From: Desulfobacterales bacterium
Lineage (GTDB): Bacteria > Desulfobacterota > Desulfobulbia > Desulfobulbales > JAJRZW01
NCBI GenBank assembly: GCA_026993265.1
Contig: JALWTY010000005.1
Span: forward strand, 1 to 32,599
Direction of reading: 5' to 3'
DNA: 32,599 nucleotides
Part shown: positions 9,253 through 18,884 of the stretch, piece after piece
How the letters are laid out: the number at the start of each line of letters is the position of its first letter
How positions within the stretch are numbered: position 1 is the stretch's first letter
The notes under the pieces: model-generated
Told to the model about the DNA's origin: nothing
What the model saw: only the letters and a program-made list of their open reading frames with translations
Databases searched by the model: none
Translations under genes and position numbers: made by a program

Positions 9253-9294
9253 CTCTGACTTCTGGCTTCTGGCTTCTGGCTTCTGGTTTCTGAA
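9253..9294. repeat. Heptad tandem repeat (TTCTGNC)n, 6 units
   Basis: CTCTGAC TTCTGGC TTCTGGC TTCTGGC TTCTGGT TTCTGAA. Confidence 0.8.
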
Positions 9295-9295
9295 A

Positions 9296-11689
9296 TCATA
9301 TCCTGCTCGCCCTCTCCTGGAAGAAGAGCTGGTAGAGCAGATGGCAGTACTGGTTGAGCCGGGTCTTGGCCTCGTGGGAGATGGAGTAGCGCCAGAAACC
9401 GTACACCTTGGTGAGGCGGGTCAGGTCGCGGCAGTGCAGGTCCCAGGTGAAGCGGCTTTGCGCCCGGGCAAGGCCGTTTTCGGAGAACCTGTCCCAGTAG
9501 GACGGGTCTTCAAGGCATTTCTCAAAAAACTCCACGATCCTCGCGGCCATGCCTTCGTGGTCGGTGGGGTTTATCAGGAACCCGGACTTGCCGTGCTCGA
9601 TTATCTCCTGGGGGCCGCCGAACTGGGTGGCCATCACCGGCAGGCCGGAGTGCATGGCTTCGAGGATGGTCAGGCCAAAGGCCTCAAACAGCGCGGGCTG
9701 GACAAAGAGCCCCCGCCGGTCGGCCATCAGGCGGTAGGCCTCGCCCGCCTCCTCGTTGCCGAGGATGCGGCCGATCCAGCGTATGTGGCCGTCGAGGGAG
9801 TAACGGGAGATGAGTTCGTGCATTTTTTCTATTTCGGCCGCCTCTTCCGCGTCCCGCGACCTGGACGGATCGATGACGCTGGCAACAATCACCAGGTTGG
9901 CCAGTTCCCGCAGCCGCTCGCTTCTGCCGTAGGCCTCCACCAGACCGGTGAGGTTCTTGATCCGGTCGAGCCGGGCGATGGTGAAGATGGGCGGCATATC
10001 CGGGTTGTCCAGGCGGCCAAGCCGGTCCGGGCCGGGCTCCAGAAACAGGTCGCGGGCGAGATTTTTCCGGTGCAGTTTCGGCAGCCTGCGTTCATTCTCG
10101 GTGTAGGGGAAATAGACCTTGCCGTCCACGCCGGGCGGGATCACGTTGAAGCGGGGATGAAAGAGGTTGATGCCGCTTATCACGTGCATCAACCCCGGCA
10201 TGGTGAAAAACTGGTAGGACTCGTACTGGCCAATGGCGCTGTCGGTGCCGATGATCTCCTGGCCGGTGGACGAGATGATGAAGTTGGCCTGGTTCATGGC
10301 GATGAGGTCGGCAATGAACTGGACCGAGAAGTGGTACTCCTCCTCGAAGTTCTGCCAGTAAAGATCGCTGAACAGGTACTTGGACTTCTCGAGGGCGTGG
10401 GCGATGTTGCACTGGATCACGCCCATCATCCGGGAGAGCTGGGTGGCCACCAGGTTTCCGTCGGTATAGTTGCCGATTATCAGGTCCGGACAGCCGGAGA
10501 GCTCGGCCCGGATCTCCTTTTCCGCGTCGCGGGCGAACTGCTCGAGATAGGGCCAGACCGCGAACCTGCTTATCCAGTGGGGAATAACGTTGCCGTTTAT
10601 GTCCACGAACGGAACCCTGAGGATATGAACGTCGCGGCTGCCGCGCACCTTTTCCAGCCGCTGGTCCGATGTGGTGCCCTCGTTCTCCGGGATAAGCCGG
10701 GTGACGATGAGGATCTTGGGAGCGATGCGGAGGCCGGCCCGTTTCAGGTCCTGCTCCAGGAAACGCTCGAGCGCCAGGGCCTGGTTGAGGACGTAGACCA
10801 CCTGGCCGCCGGTGTCCGGACGGCCGAGGACGTTGTCCTGGCCGAACCAGCCGTGGGGCGAGACCATGACCACCTTCGAGACCATGGGGATCCTGGCGAG
10901 GAACTCCTCCAGGGTCTCTTCGTTGGGCTGCTCCAGGGTGTCCTGCAGGAGATGGAAGGTCTCCATGATCCGTTCCCGGGAATCGCCCCAGCCGTCGAGA
11001 AATCCGAAACTCTTGAGCTTCGCCCGGACCTCGTCGAGGGGATCGTCATCGTCCGCGGCCCGGTCGAGGTAGTCCATCGCCTCCTCGAGGGCGTTTTCGA
11101 GCTCGGCGGTGGAACGGATGAGATTGCCGTCCAGGAGAAGCTGCACCCCGTGGAGGTGGTGGAGCTTGAGGAACTCGTACAGGGCACTGGTCCAGCGCTC
11201 GGGCTGGCTCGCCAGGTTGGCCGACATGTAGCGGTTCAGGTGCTTGATCCCGTGGCCGATGGTGTGGGGATCGCGCAGGTTGGGGCCGTAGTCGTAGAAG
11301 GGGGCGAGGTTTATCTCCACCGGCCTCCTGCCCGGCGGCAGGTTCGGGCAGGCCACCCGGCTCTTTATCTCGAGGAAATCCTTGATCGCGAGCTGCTCGA
11401 GCCCGTCGTCGCCCGCGCTCATCGCGAATATCCGGCAGCTCGCCCGGCGGTGGCGGTAGACCATGACCAGCCGCTCGCCGTCCCTGACCACCTCCTGCAC
11501 CCGGCGGATGAAGCGCCAGGAACTGGACATACGGCAGGTGATCTCCTCGGATTCGATGAATTTCTGGAAAAGCTGGAGGATCCGGTTGCGCAGCAGGATC
11601 TTCTCTTCTTCCCGGCTGAGAGAGAAAAGAAACCTGCGCACGCAGCCGATCTCGCTTTCGTCTATGAAACTCGCAAGCGTTTTTCCCAT
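9296..11689 (-). CDS. Sucrose synthase
   Basis: 797 aa; SKVVMVSPHGWFGQDNVLGRPDTGGQVVYVLNQALALE, LIIGNYTDGNLVATQLSRMMGVIQCNIAHALEKSKYLFSDLYW, EAFGLTILEAMHSGLPVMATQFGGPQEII. Confidence 0.95.
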   Translation of the reverse strand: MGKTLASFIDESEIGCVRRFLFSLSREEEKILLRNRILQLFQKFIESEEITCRMSSSWRFIRRVQEVVRDGERLVMVYRHRRASCRIFAMSAGDDGLEQLAIKDFLEIKSRVACPNLPPGRRPVEINLAPFYDYGPNLRDPHTIGHGIKHLNRYMSANLASQPERWTSALYEFLKLHHLHGVQLLLDGNLIRSTAELENALEEAMDYLDRAADDDDPLDEVRAKLKSFGFLDGWGDSRERIMETFHLLQDTLEQPNEETLEEFLARIPMVSKVVMVSPHGWFGQDNVLGRPDTGGQVVYVLNQALALERFLEQDLKRAGLRIAPKILIVTRLIPENEGTTSDQRLEKVRGSRDVHILRVPFVDINGNVIPHWISRFAVWPYLEQFARDAEKEIRAELSGCPDLIIGNYTDGNLVATQLSRMMGVIQCNIAHALEKSKYLFSDLYWQNFEEEYHFSVQFIADLIAMNQANFIISSTGQEIIGTDSAIGQYESYQFFTMPGLMHVISGINLFHPRFNVIPPGVDGKVYFPYTENERRLPKLHRKNLARDLFLEPGPDRLGRLDNPDMPPIFTIARLDRIKNLTGLVEAYGRSERLRELANLVIVASVIDPSRSRDAEEAAEIEKMHELISRYSLDGHIRWIGRILGNEEAGEAYRLMADRRGLFVQPALFEAFGLTILEAMHSGLPVMATQFGGPQEIIEHGKSGFLINPTDHEGMAARIVEFFEKCLEDPSYWDRFSENGLARAQSRFTWDLHCRDLTRLTKVYGFWRYSISHEAKTRLNQYCHLLYQLFFQERASRI

Positions 11690-11709
11690 TTTTTTACTGC
11701 ACTCCTTTT

Positions 11710-11769
11710 ACCGGCTTAGCCGGACTTTCCTTGCCTCACCTGCGCTCGCGCTCGTTTTCAACGGGCTGT
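11710..11769. repeat. Partial copy of the ~140-bp dispersed repeat
   Basis: GCCGGACTTTCCTTGCCTCACCTGCGCTCGCGCTCGTTTTCAACGGGCTG matches the right half of 26866-27005. Confidence 0.7.
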
Positions 11770-11800
11770 TGATCTGTTGCCTTCCCCTGCCTCTCTCCTG

Positions 11801-13969
11801 TCACTCGACAAAACGGTAGAACTCGAGCCCGTCGATGATGCCGGCGGCGTACTTGCCTCGGCTGAAACGCAGCCGCCGCAGTCCCCGCAGGCCATCGAGC
11901 TCATGGGAGTAATTGCCCACCACCAGCCCGCAGGTGTCGCCGCGGAGCATCTCGGCGTCGTTGCCGGAATCGCCGCAGACCATGATCCTGGGCAGCGGGA
12001 TCTCCCACTTGTAGCTCAGGTAGCGCACCGCCTTGCCTTTTGAGGCCCGGAAGGGCAGGATGTCGAGGAACTGGCCGTTGGAAAAGACCAGATTGTAGCG
12101 CAGCTTCCTCTCCTGCAGGGCCTGGTGGACCCTGGCGATGAGCTCGGGATCGTCCTCCATCAGGTAGCTTATCTTGTAGCGGCTCTGGTCCTCGTCGTGT
12201 TGGGGATAGAGAAAATCGAGCCCGGAGAGCACCTCGCGCACCACATCCTCCTTCCAGTGGCGCTCCAGGTGGCGCTGCCAGCCGCGGTCGGGGATGAGGT
12301 CCGGGCCGTAATAGATCTCGGTGCCCACCGCGGCGATGATGAAATCGGGCAACGGCACCCCGTGCTCGGCCAGCACCCCCAGGGTGCGGTTGAGGTTGCG
12401 GCCGGTGGCAACCCCCCACGCGAGCCGGGCGCGGCCGGCCTCGAGGATCTCAAGGAGCCGGGCGAGCGAGGGCTCGTCACCCACCAGGGTGTTGTCCACG
12501 TCGGTTATCATCAGCCGGTCCACGCCGGTGAGCCTGCGGCCGACCGGCAGGGTTTCGTCGCCATCCCGGTCAACCCGGCTGGACGGCTCCTCCAGGACCT
12601 TTCTTATAACCTCCATGGTCCGGTTGCAGTGGGCGCTCCAGGAGTAATGGGCCCGGACGCCGTTGATGCCGTTGTGGGAGTAGCGCTCCCACAGTTCCTG
12701 GTCCACCAGGATGCGGCGGCAGGCGTCGGCGATCTCGGCGTCGCTGGTGGGATCGACAAGGATGCCGTTGTCGCAGTTGTTGACGATGTCCACCGGCCCG
12801 CCCTCCTTTGTGGCGACAATGGGCAGGCCGCAGGACGAGGCCTCGATGATGGTCAGGCCGAAGGGCTCCACCAGGGCCGGATTGACGAAAACCCCGCGCT
12901 TGTCGGCGCAGAGGCGGTAGAGTTCCGGCACCTCGGTGCTGAAGTCGTGTTTCTTGGGAATGGCCATCCGGCCGTAGAGGTCGTAGCGGTCCATGAGAAG
13001 CAGCATCTCGGTTAAGACCTGGCGCTCGTTGTCCTCCATGCTGCTTATGTCCTTGCGGATGCCGGCGAAGATGGCCAGGTTGGCGATGGCCTTGAGCTCC
13101 GGGCTCTCGCCGTAGGCCCGGATGAGCCCGGAGATGTTCTTGCGCTGGTCCGGCCGACAGAGAGCCAGTATGAAAGGCTTTTCCGGCGCGACCCAGAAAC
13201 GGGAAAGCTCGCGTAGAAGCAGAACCCTGGCCTGGCGGATGCTCTCGTCCTCGGCGTCGTGGTCGAGCTGGGCGTTGTAGTAGGGATAGAAGGTGTCGGT
13301 ATCGATGCCGGGCGGAATGACGTGGAAGCTGCCGGCGCTGAAGTTGTCGTAGAGGCCGTACTGCCGTTCGATCTCGTGGGTGGTGCTGGTGATGATGGCG
13401 TCGGCGTCGCGGATCACCCGCTCCTCAACCTCGATGCGGCGCTCGATGTGGTAGCGGCGGTCGATCTCCTCGCGGCTCATGCCTTCGGCCATGAGCTTTT
13501 CCAGCTTGTGGCGGCCCATGGAATGGCCGGTAAAGATGAACGGCACCCCGAAGATGGTGGCCAGTTCGCGGGCGACATAACCGGCGTCGGCGTAATGACC
13601 GTGGAACACGTCCGGAATCCGGCCCTGCTGCTTGATGAACTTGAGGGTCTTGTCCACGAACTCGTCCAGGTGCGGCCAGAGCAGCTCCTTGCGCATGTAC
13701 TTGCGGCCGCCGCACTGGATCCTGATGATGCGGGCCTTGTCGCTCAGTTCCTCGACCGGCTCGGCGTAGTCAGAGGAGAAGTTGCGGTCCTTGATCAATC
13801 TGGTGACCAGGTCCACCCGGCCGACGTCGTCGCGGGCCGCAAGGGCCCTGGCAAGCTCGAGCACATATTTCACCTGGCCGCCGGTGTCGGCGTCGCGCCC
13901 CAGTTCCGGAGAGTTGCCCCGGATGAGGCCGTGAACACTGAAAAGCTGGATGTAAAGCCCCTCTGCCAC
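11801..13969 (-). CDS. Sucrose-phosphate synthase / sucrose-phosphate phosphatase fusion
   Basis: GT-B/GT4 part (ELGRDADTGGQVKYVLELARAL, FTGHSMGRHKLEKL, EPFGLTIIEASSCGLPIVATKEGGPVDI) followed by HAD part (LMITDVDNTLVGDE, KGKAVRYLSYKW, VCGDSGNDAEML). Confidence 0.93.
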   Translation of the reverse strand: MAEGLYIQLFSVHGLIRGNSPELGRDADTGGQVKYVLELARALAARDDVGRVDLVTRLIKDRNFSSDYAEPVEELSDKARIIRIQCGGRKYMRKELLWPHLDEFVDKTLKFIKQQGRIPDVFHGHYADAGYVARELATIFGVPFIFTGHSMGRHKLEKLMAEGMSREEIDRRYHIERRIEVEERVIRDADAIITSTTHEIERQYGLYDNFSAGSFHVIPPGIDTDTFYPYYNAQLDHDAEDESIRQARVLLLRELSRFWVAPEKPFILALCRPDQRKNISGLIRAYGESPELKAIANLAIFAGIRKDISSMEDNERQVLTEMLLLMDRYDLYGRMAIPKKHDFSTEVPELYRLCADKRGVFVNPALVEPFGLTIIEASSCGLPIVATKEGGPVDIVNNCDNGILVDPTSDAEIADACRRILVDQELWERYSHNGINGVRAHYSWSAHCNRTMEVIRKVLEEPSSRVDRDGDETLPVGRRLTGVDRLMITDVDNTLVGDEPSLARLLEILEAGRARLAWGVATGRNLNRTLGVLAEHGVPLPDFIIAAVGTEIYYGPDLIPDRGWQRHLERHWKEDVVREVLSGLDFLYPQHDEDQSRYKISYLMEDDPELIARVHQALQERKLRYNLVFSNGQFLDILPFRASKGKAVRYLSYKWEIPLPRIMVCGDSGNDAEMLRGDTCGLVVGNYSHELDGLRGLRRLRFSRGKYAAGIIDGLEFYRFVE

Positions 13970-14093
13970 GTTAGCTCTCTACCGCTTTTTGAACCACGGA
14001 TGGACACGGATCCGCTTCCCATGCCCTGTCACTCCGTCCCCAACTCCCTATCCCCTAAGTACCCTAAGCCCCCAAGCCCCTGTTATCCGCTCT

Positions 14094-15884
14094 TCATCCC
14101 CGCCTGAACCACTCCTCCACCGCCCTCCTGCTGATCCTCTTCACCACCGGCCGGCCGTGGGGGCAATGGGAAAATATCCCGGCCGCGGCCATCTGCCGAA
14201 CCAACGCCTCCATCTCCGCCAAGCTCAGCCTGCGGCCGGCCATTATCGACGACCGGCATGCCATCCGGGCAAGCATGCCGTCGACAAGATCGCTGTCCGC
14301 GTCCGCTCCGGGCAGCCTGGCTATGACCTCCCTGACCACCTCGGCGGGATCGCTATCCTTCAGCATGGCCGGCACCGCCTTGACGACAAAGGTGCTGCCG
14401 CCGAATGGCTCGATCTCGAGCCCCAGACGGCCGGCGAACTCCATGTTCTCCTCGAGTGCCGCGATCCCGGCCGGAGAAAGCTCGATACTGGTGGGAAACA
14501 TCAGCCGCTGGGAAGCAACCCCGCCGCCGAGGTACTGCTTTTTCAGCTCCTCGAAACGCAGCCTTTCCTGGGCCGCGTGCTGGTCGATGACCACGAACTC
14601 GTCCCCGCTCTGGCCGAGAATATAGGTATCGAAGAGCTGCCCCACCACCTCGAAACCGCCGGGAACGGCATCTTCCGCAACAGGCGCGGCGGGCTCTGCC
14701 ACCTCTTCTCCGCTGCCGGCCGCAACCGGAGCAGAGGTTCTGCCGACCATCTTATCATAATCCCCCCCCGGACGGGCAAACGGAACCGGAGAAGAACGCG
14801 CCCCTGCCCCGCCGGCATCCCGGATGCCCTCAACTTCCGGCCGCGCATCCCCGCCGTACGGACCGGACGGCTCCGGTCTCAGCACCTGCCGGCTGCTCTC
14901 CTGGGCGGCAAGGGTGGCTCCGGCCACGGCCCGGCTGACCACGGCCATGACCGCGGCCGGAGAGCGGAACCTGACCTCGAGCTTGGCCGGATGAACGTTC
15001 ACGTCCACATCCACCGGCGCGATTTCAAGGCTTACGACGCCGCCCGGCCTGCCCCCGGCCGGAATGAAACCGCGCAGGGCCTCGGCCACGGCCCGGAAGA
15101 AGAGACGGTCGCGCACCGGCCGGCTGTTCACGAGCATCACCAGCCTTGCGCCGCTGTCGCAGAACTCCGGGGCGAGGATTCCGCCGCTCACCCGCACGGG
15201 TCCGTTCTCCCCTTCTTCGCGGAGGTCAAAGGGAATTAGCTCCGCAGTCCGGAAGATCCTGCGGTAACGGGTAACGACCGGCGCCGGAGACAACCTTAGC
15301 GCCTCGCGGCCGCCGCGCTCGTAGATCAAGGAAATATCCGGCCAGGCCAGGGCGAAATTGCGCACCACCTCGTCCACGTGGGCGGTCTCGGTCCGTTTCG
15401 TGCGCAGAAATTTCTTTCTTGCCGGAACATTGCCGAAGAGCTCGCGCACCTCCACCGTGGTGCCCACCTGGCAGCCGGCCTCGCCCACGGAGGACACCCG
15501 GCCGAAGCGGACCTCCACCCGGTTGCCAAGGGGCTCGCCCGCGCGGCGGGAGACGATGGTGGTGCGCGACACCGAGGCTATGCTGGGGATGGCCTCGCCC
15601 CGGAACCCCATGGTGGATACCCGCATGAGGTCGGATGCGTCGCTTATCTTGCTGGTGGCGTGGCGTTCGAGGCAGAGGAGCAGGTCGTCGGCGTCCATGC
15701 CGCAGCCGTCGTCCACCACCCGGATGGTTCCGGATGCGGGATCGTACCGGACGAGGACGTTTTCCGCGCCCGCGTCGGCCGCGTTCTCGAGAAGTTCCTT
15801 GACCACCGAGGCGGGCCGCTCGACCACCTCGCCCGCGGCTATCTGGTTGGCAAGATGTTCGGGCAGGATACGGATGTCTGACAC
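14094..15884 (-). CDS. mutL: DNA mismatch repair protein MutL, endonuclease-type
   Basis: IAAGEVVERPASVVKELLENAADAGA, GFRGEAIPSIASV; C-terminal DQHAAQERLRFEE fits DQHA(X)2E(X)4E, and CPHGRP is present. Confidence 0.97.
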   Translation of the reverse strand: MSDIRILPEHLANQIAAGEVVERPASVVKELLENAADAGAENVLVRYDPASGTIRVVDDGCGMDADDLLLCLERHATSKISDASDLMRVSTMGFRGEAIPSIASVSRTTIVSRRAGEPLGNRVEVRFGRVSSVGEAGCQVGTTVEVRELFGNVPARKKFLRTKRTETAHVDEVVRNFALAWPDISLIYERGGREALRLSPAPVVTRYRRIFRTAELIPFDLREEGENGPVRVSGGILAPEFCDSGARLVMLVNSRPVRDRLFFRAVAEALRGFIPAGGRPGGVVSLEIAPVDVDVNVHPAKLEVRFRSPAAVMAVVSRAVAGATLAAQESSRQVLRPEPSGPYGGDARPEVEGIRDAGGAGARSSPVPFARPGGDYDKMVGRTSAPVAAGSGEEVAEPAAPVAEDAVPGGFEVVGQLFDTYILGQSGDEFVVIDQHAAQERLRFEELKKQYLGGGVASQRLMFPTSIELSPAGIAALEENMEFAGRLGLEIEPFGGSTFVVKAVPAMLKDSDPAEVVREVIARLPGADADSDLVDGMLARMACRSSIMAGRRLSLAEMEALVRQMAAAGIFSHCPHGRPVVKRISRRAVEEWFRRG

Positions 15885-15900
15885 GGCGGCTGCGGGAATA

Positions 15901-17277
15901 TCAGCGCAGATATCCGCTGATGTTCAGGTTCAGCCAGTTCTCGTCCCACCATTCCAGGGGATTGACGAACACGCCGTGGACCAGGACCGAGAAATGGAGA
16001 TGATCGCCGCCGGCCATGCCGGTGGCGCCGGTCAGGGCGAGGAGATCGCCGCGGGCCACCTTCTGCCCTTCCCGGACCTCGATCTGGCTGAGGTGGGCGT
16101 AAAGGGAATATACGCCCGCGCCGTGATCGACGATGACCGTATTGCCGTAGATGCCGAGATACCCGGTGAAGACCACCACGCCGTCGTTGGCGGCCGGAAC
16201 CCTGGCATGACTCACCGAGGCGAGATCCATGCCGAGGTGAACCTGGGCGTCTATCTTTCTGCCGCGGTAGAAATAGGTGCGGTGTTCGGCGAAAGAGGCC
16301 CGGCGGCTGCTGCGGGGCAGGCGCAGGAAACGCCCCTTCCACATGATCTCCGGCGTCACCCGGCTGGTGAGTTCCCTTATCCTTGCGCCGTTTTCCTTCC
16401 TGATACGGTTGTTGATCTCGACAAAGGCGGCGATCCTGTCCTCTATCTCCTGGAGCTCGGGGTAATAGCTCCTGAACTCGGGGAGCTTGCGGTCGAGAAA
16501 GGAATCCGGGATCTCGATCCGGTCTGTCTTGACCCGGCTGTGGCGCAGGACGAGGGAAAGGGGCATCTCGCCGCGGTTGCCGGCAAGGTCGACCGCGACG
16601 ATGCGGGCCAGGGTTATCTCCTTGGTGTCATGGGGAACGGCGAAGATGACGCCGTAACCGCCGCGGCCCTGACGGGTCAGGGGTATGCCGGGGAAGAAGG
16701 TGTCGTTTATCTCCACCCCGTAGCTCCTGAGCGGCTCGTTGGCGCTGAAGGCGACCGCGCCGCTGCCGCCGGGGATGATATAGCGGGAACCGCCGTCGCG
16801 GCTGACCAGCGGCGGCCTGGTGTCGAGCATGACCTCGTAGCGGACCCGGGTGAGGTTGCCGGCCATCCAGTTGCAGAAGGAGTAGTCCCGCACCCTGATC
16901 TCGAGCACGGCCTTGCCGTCCCGGAACTTGAGGGGAAGCAGGTTTATCCCGAACCTTTCCGACGCCTTTCTCGGGCCGTAGCGGCGCAACAGGCCCTGGC
17001 GTGGGTATGTTTTCTCAAACAGCCGCTTCTCGCTCTTCCCCTGTGATATGAGAACCTCCACCGACTGCAGGCCGCTGCGGCGGTCGCCCAGGTGGATCTC
17101 GGCTGTGGCGTGAACGCCGATACGGGCAAGATCACTGACAATGCTCACCTGGGGCCGTTCCCGCTCGTACAGGCTGACCAGCACCAGGGCCACCCCGGCG
17201 AGCATGGCCAGAGGGATGAGAAAAAAGATCAGGGGTTTTCTCGGTTTGACCTTTTCAAATTCCTCAAGGGTGTCCAT
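15901..17277 (-). CDS. M23-family metallopeptidase with N-terminal TM helix
   Basis: HLGMDLASVSHARVPAANDGVVVFTGYLGIYGNTVIVDHGAGVYSLYAHLS...GGDHLHF; start placed at MDTLEEFEKVKPRKPL. Confidence 0.93.
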   Translation of the reverse strand: MDTLEEFEKVKPRKPLIFFLIPLAMLAGVALVLVSLYERERPQVSIVSDLARIGVHATAEIHLGDRRSGLQSVEVLISQGKSEKRLFEKTYPRQGLLRRYGPRKASERFGINLLPLKFRDGKAVLEIRVRDYSFCNWMAGNLTRVRYEVMLDTRPPLVSRDGGSRYIIPGGSGAVAFSANEPLRSYGVEINDTFFPGIPLTRQGRGGYGVIFAVPHDTKEITLARIVAVDLAGNRGEMPLSLVLRHSRVKTDRIEIPDSFLDRKLPEFRSYYPELQEIEDRIAAFVEINNRIRKENGARIRELTSRVTPEIMWKGRFLRLPRSSRRASFAEHRTYFYRGRKIDAQVHLGMDLASVSHARVPAANDGVVVFTGYLGIYGNTVIVDHGAGVYSLYAHLSQIEVREGQKVARGDLLALTGATGMAGGDHLHFSVLVHGVFVNPLEWWDENWLNLNISGYLR

Positions 17278-17447
17278 GGTGAACTCCGGCGGATGGTGAA
17301 GTTGATGAAAACAGCGGGAGAAAATAGTAACATGACACCCCTGCAGCGTCAAACAGGGCCGAAGGCACAAGATATTCGGACACACCGATTCAGGCCCAGG
17401 CCCGGAGGCTCCGGGACAGGTCTTGTCAGATCCTATAGGTCATATCA

Positions 17448-18458
17448 ATGAAACGATACGACGTGGTCATCGTCGGCGCCGGTCCGGCCGGGCTTGCCGC
17501 GGCCCGCGAGCTGGCGCGGGCGGGGGCGAAGGTCGCGGTGCTGGAACGGCGCAGACGCCCCGGCCCCAAGGTGTGCGCCGGCGGAGTGACCTGGTCCGGC
17601 ATGCTGCGGGACCTGCCCGCGGAACTCGTGGAACGGTCGTTCAGGGCGCAACGGATCTTCACCCCGCTGCAGCAGGCGATGATAGAGGAACCCCATCCCG
17701 TGGTGTCCACCGTGTCCCGCGAGCGGCTGGGGGAATGGATGACTGCCAGGGCCGAGGAGGCCGGGGCAACGGTGGTGACCGGCGCCAGGGTCACGGCTGT
17801 GGAAGAGGACGCTGTCCGCTGCGGCGGCATCGGCTTCCGCTTCGGGCACCTGATAGGCGCGGACGGCCAGGCATCCCTGATAAGGCGCCGGCTGGGGCTT
17901 GGAATCCGGGAGTACGGCATCGGCATCGACCTGCGGGTGCCCGGAGAGTTCAGCCACATGGAATGGCATCTCGACCCGCGCCTCTTCGGCAACGGCTACG
18001 CCTGGATATTTCCCCACCGCGGCCACGCCTCCATCGGCGCCTACTGCCACGGCCGGACCATGAGCGCCTCCCGGCTGATGGCCGCGCTCATCCGCTGGGC
18101 TGAAAAAAGGGGAATAAGGCTCGAGCCCGGCCGGGCCCGGGCCGCAAGAATAGGACTGGACTTCCGCGGCTTCCGTTTCGGCCGGATCTTTCTGGCCGGA
18201 GACGCGGCCGGGCTCGCATCCGCCCTCACCGGCGAGGGAATCTTGCCCGCGGTTGCGTCGGGCCGGGCCGCGGCCCTGGAGATAATCTCCCCGGGCAGCG
18301 GAGAGGAAGAGATGAAGAAACTCGTGCGCAAGTGGCGGCTGCATCGGCGGATAATCGCAATGAGCCGCCACCGGTTTGCGGCCGGGACGGTGCTCGAACC
18401 CCTGGTCGCGGCCCTGCGCTGCGGCATCATAAGTTTCCGGGCCCTGGAAATGGGGTGA
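17448..18458 (+). CDS. FAD-dependent geranylgeranyl reductase-family oxidoreductase
   Basis: YDVVIVGAGPAGLAAARELARAGAKVAVLERR (Rossmann), RIFLAGDAAGLASALTGEGI. Confidence 0.87.
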   Translation: MKRYDVVIVGAGPAGLAAARELARAGAKVAVLERRRRPGPKVCAGGVTWSGMLRDLPAELVERSFRAQRIFTPLQQAMIEEPHPVVSTVSRERLGEWMTARAEEAGATVVTGARVTAVEEDAVRCGGIGFRFGHLIGADGQASLIRRRLGLGIREYGIGIDLRVPGEFSHMEWHLDPRLFGNGYAWIFPHRGHASIGAYCHGRTMSASRLMAALIRWAEKRGIRLEPGRARAARIGLDFRGFRFGRIFLAGDAAGLASALTGEGILPAVASGRAAALEIISPGSGEEEMKKLVRKWRLHRRIIAMSRHRFAAGTVLEPLVAALRCGIISFRALEMG

Positions 18459-18459
18459 C

Positions 18460-18494
18460 GGCCTCGTAAGTCCGCCCCGCGGACTTACGAGGCC
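18460..18494. other. Perfect 16-bp inverted repeat with 3-nt loop
   Basis: GGCCTCGTAAGTCCGC-ccc-GCGGACTTACGAGGCC directly after the stop codon at 18458; no T-run. Confidence 0.85.
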
Positions 18495-18596
18495 CAAGGC
18501 AAAAGGCAAAAATCAAAAGGCAAAAATATCGGCAGGTTACTGATCATTTTGCCTTCGAAGCTGTTAAGAATTCCGACCACGACAAGGAGAACTTAC

Positions 18597-18884
18597 ATGA
18601 GCAACGCCGCCTCGAACCAGAGAGACAGCAAGAAGACCCTGTGGTACAACATCGCCTTCGTGGCCGTGGCCGCGGTCATCATCACTGTCCTCGCCCTCGC
18701 CCCGGAAGAGACCACCAAGAAACTGCCCAGGGACGACATACACCTGAAGTTCTACCCCATGGGCAAAAAGGCGGCGGAAAAGTTCTGCCCCGACTGCCAC
18801 CGCGACGGCGGCGAGGTGCCGTTTCCCGAAGGTCATCCCCCCAAGAACCGCTGCCTCTTCTGCCACAAGAAGATAACCGGATGA
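18597..18884 (+). CDS. Small membrane-anchored c-type cytochrome-like protein with two CxxCH motifs
   Basis: N-terminal TM helix (WYNIAFVAVAAVIITVLAL), CPDCH and CLFCH haem motifs; 95 aa. Confidence 0.8.
   Translation: MSNAASNQRDSKKTLWYNIAFVAVAAVIITVLALAPEETTKKLPRDDIHLKFYPMGKKAAEKFCPDCHRDGGEVPFPEGHPPKNRCLFCHKKITG

Noticed and set aside
9253-9294. Possible CRISPR-like repeat
   Set aside because: Contiguous 7-bp units without spacers; a tandem heptad, not CRISPR
9341-11719. 792-aa plus-strand ORF
   Set aside because: Antisense shadow of sucrose synthase with no recognisable motifs
15358-17046. 562-aa plus-strand ORF across mutL and the M23 peptidase
   Set aside because: Spans two real minus-strand genes and their junction; shadow ORF
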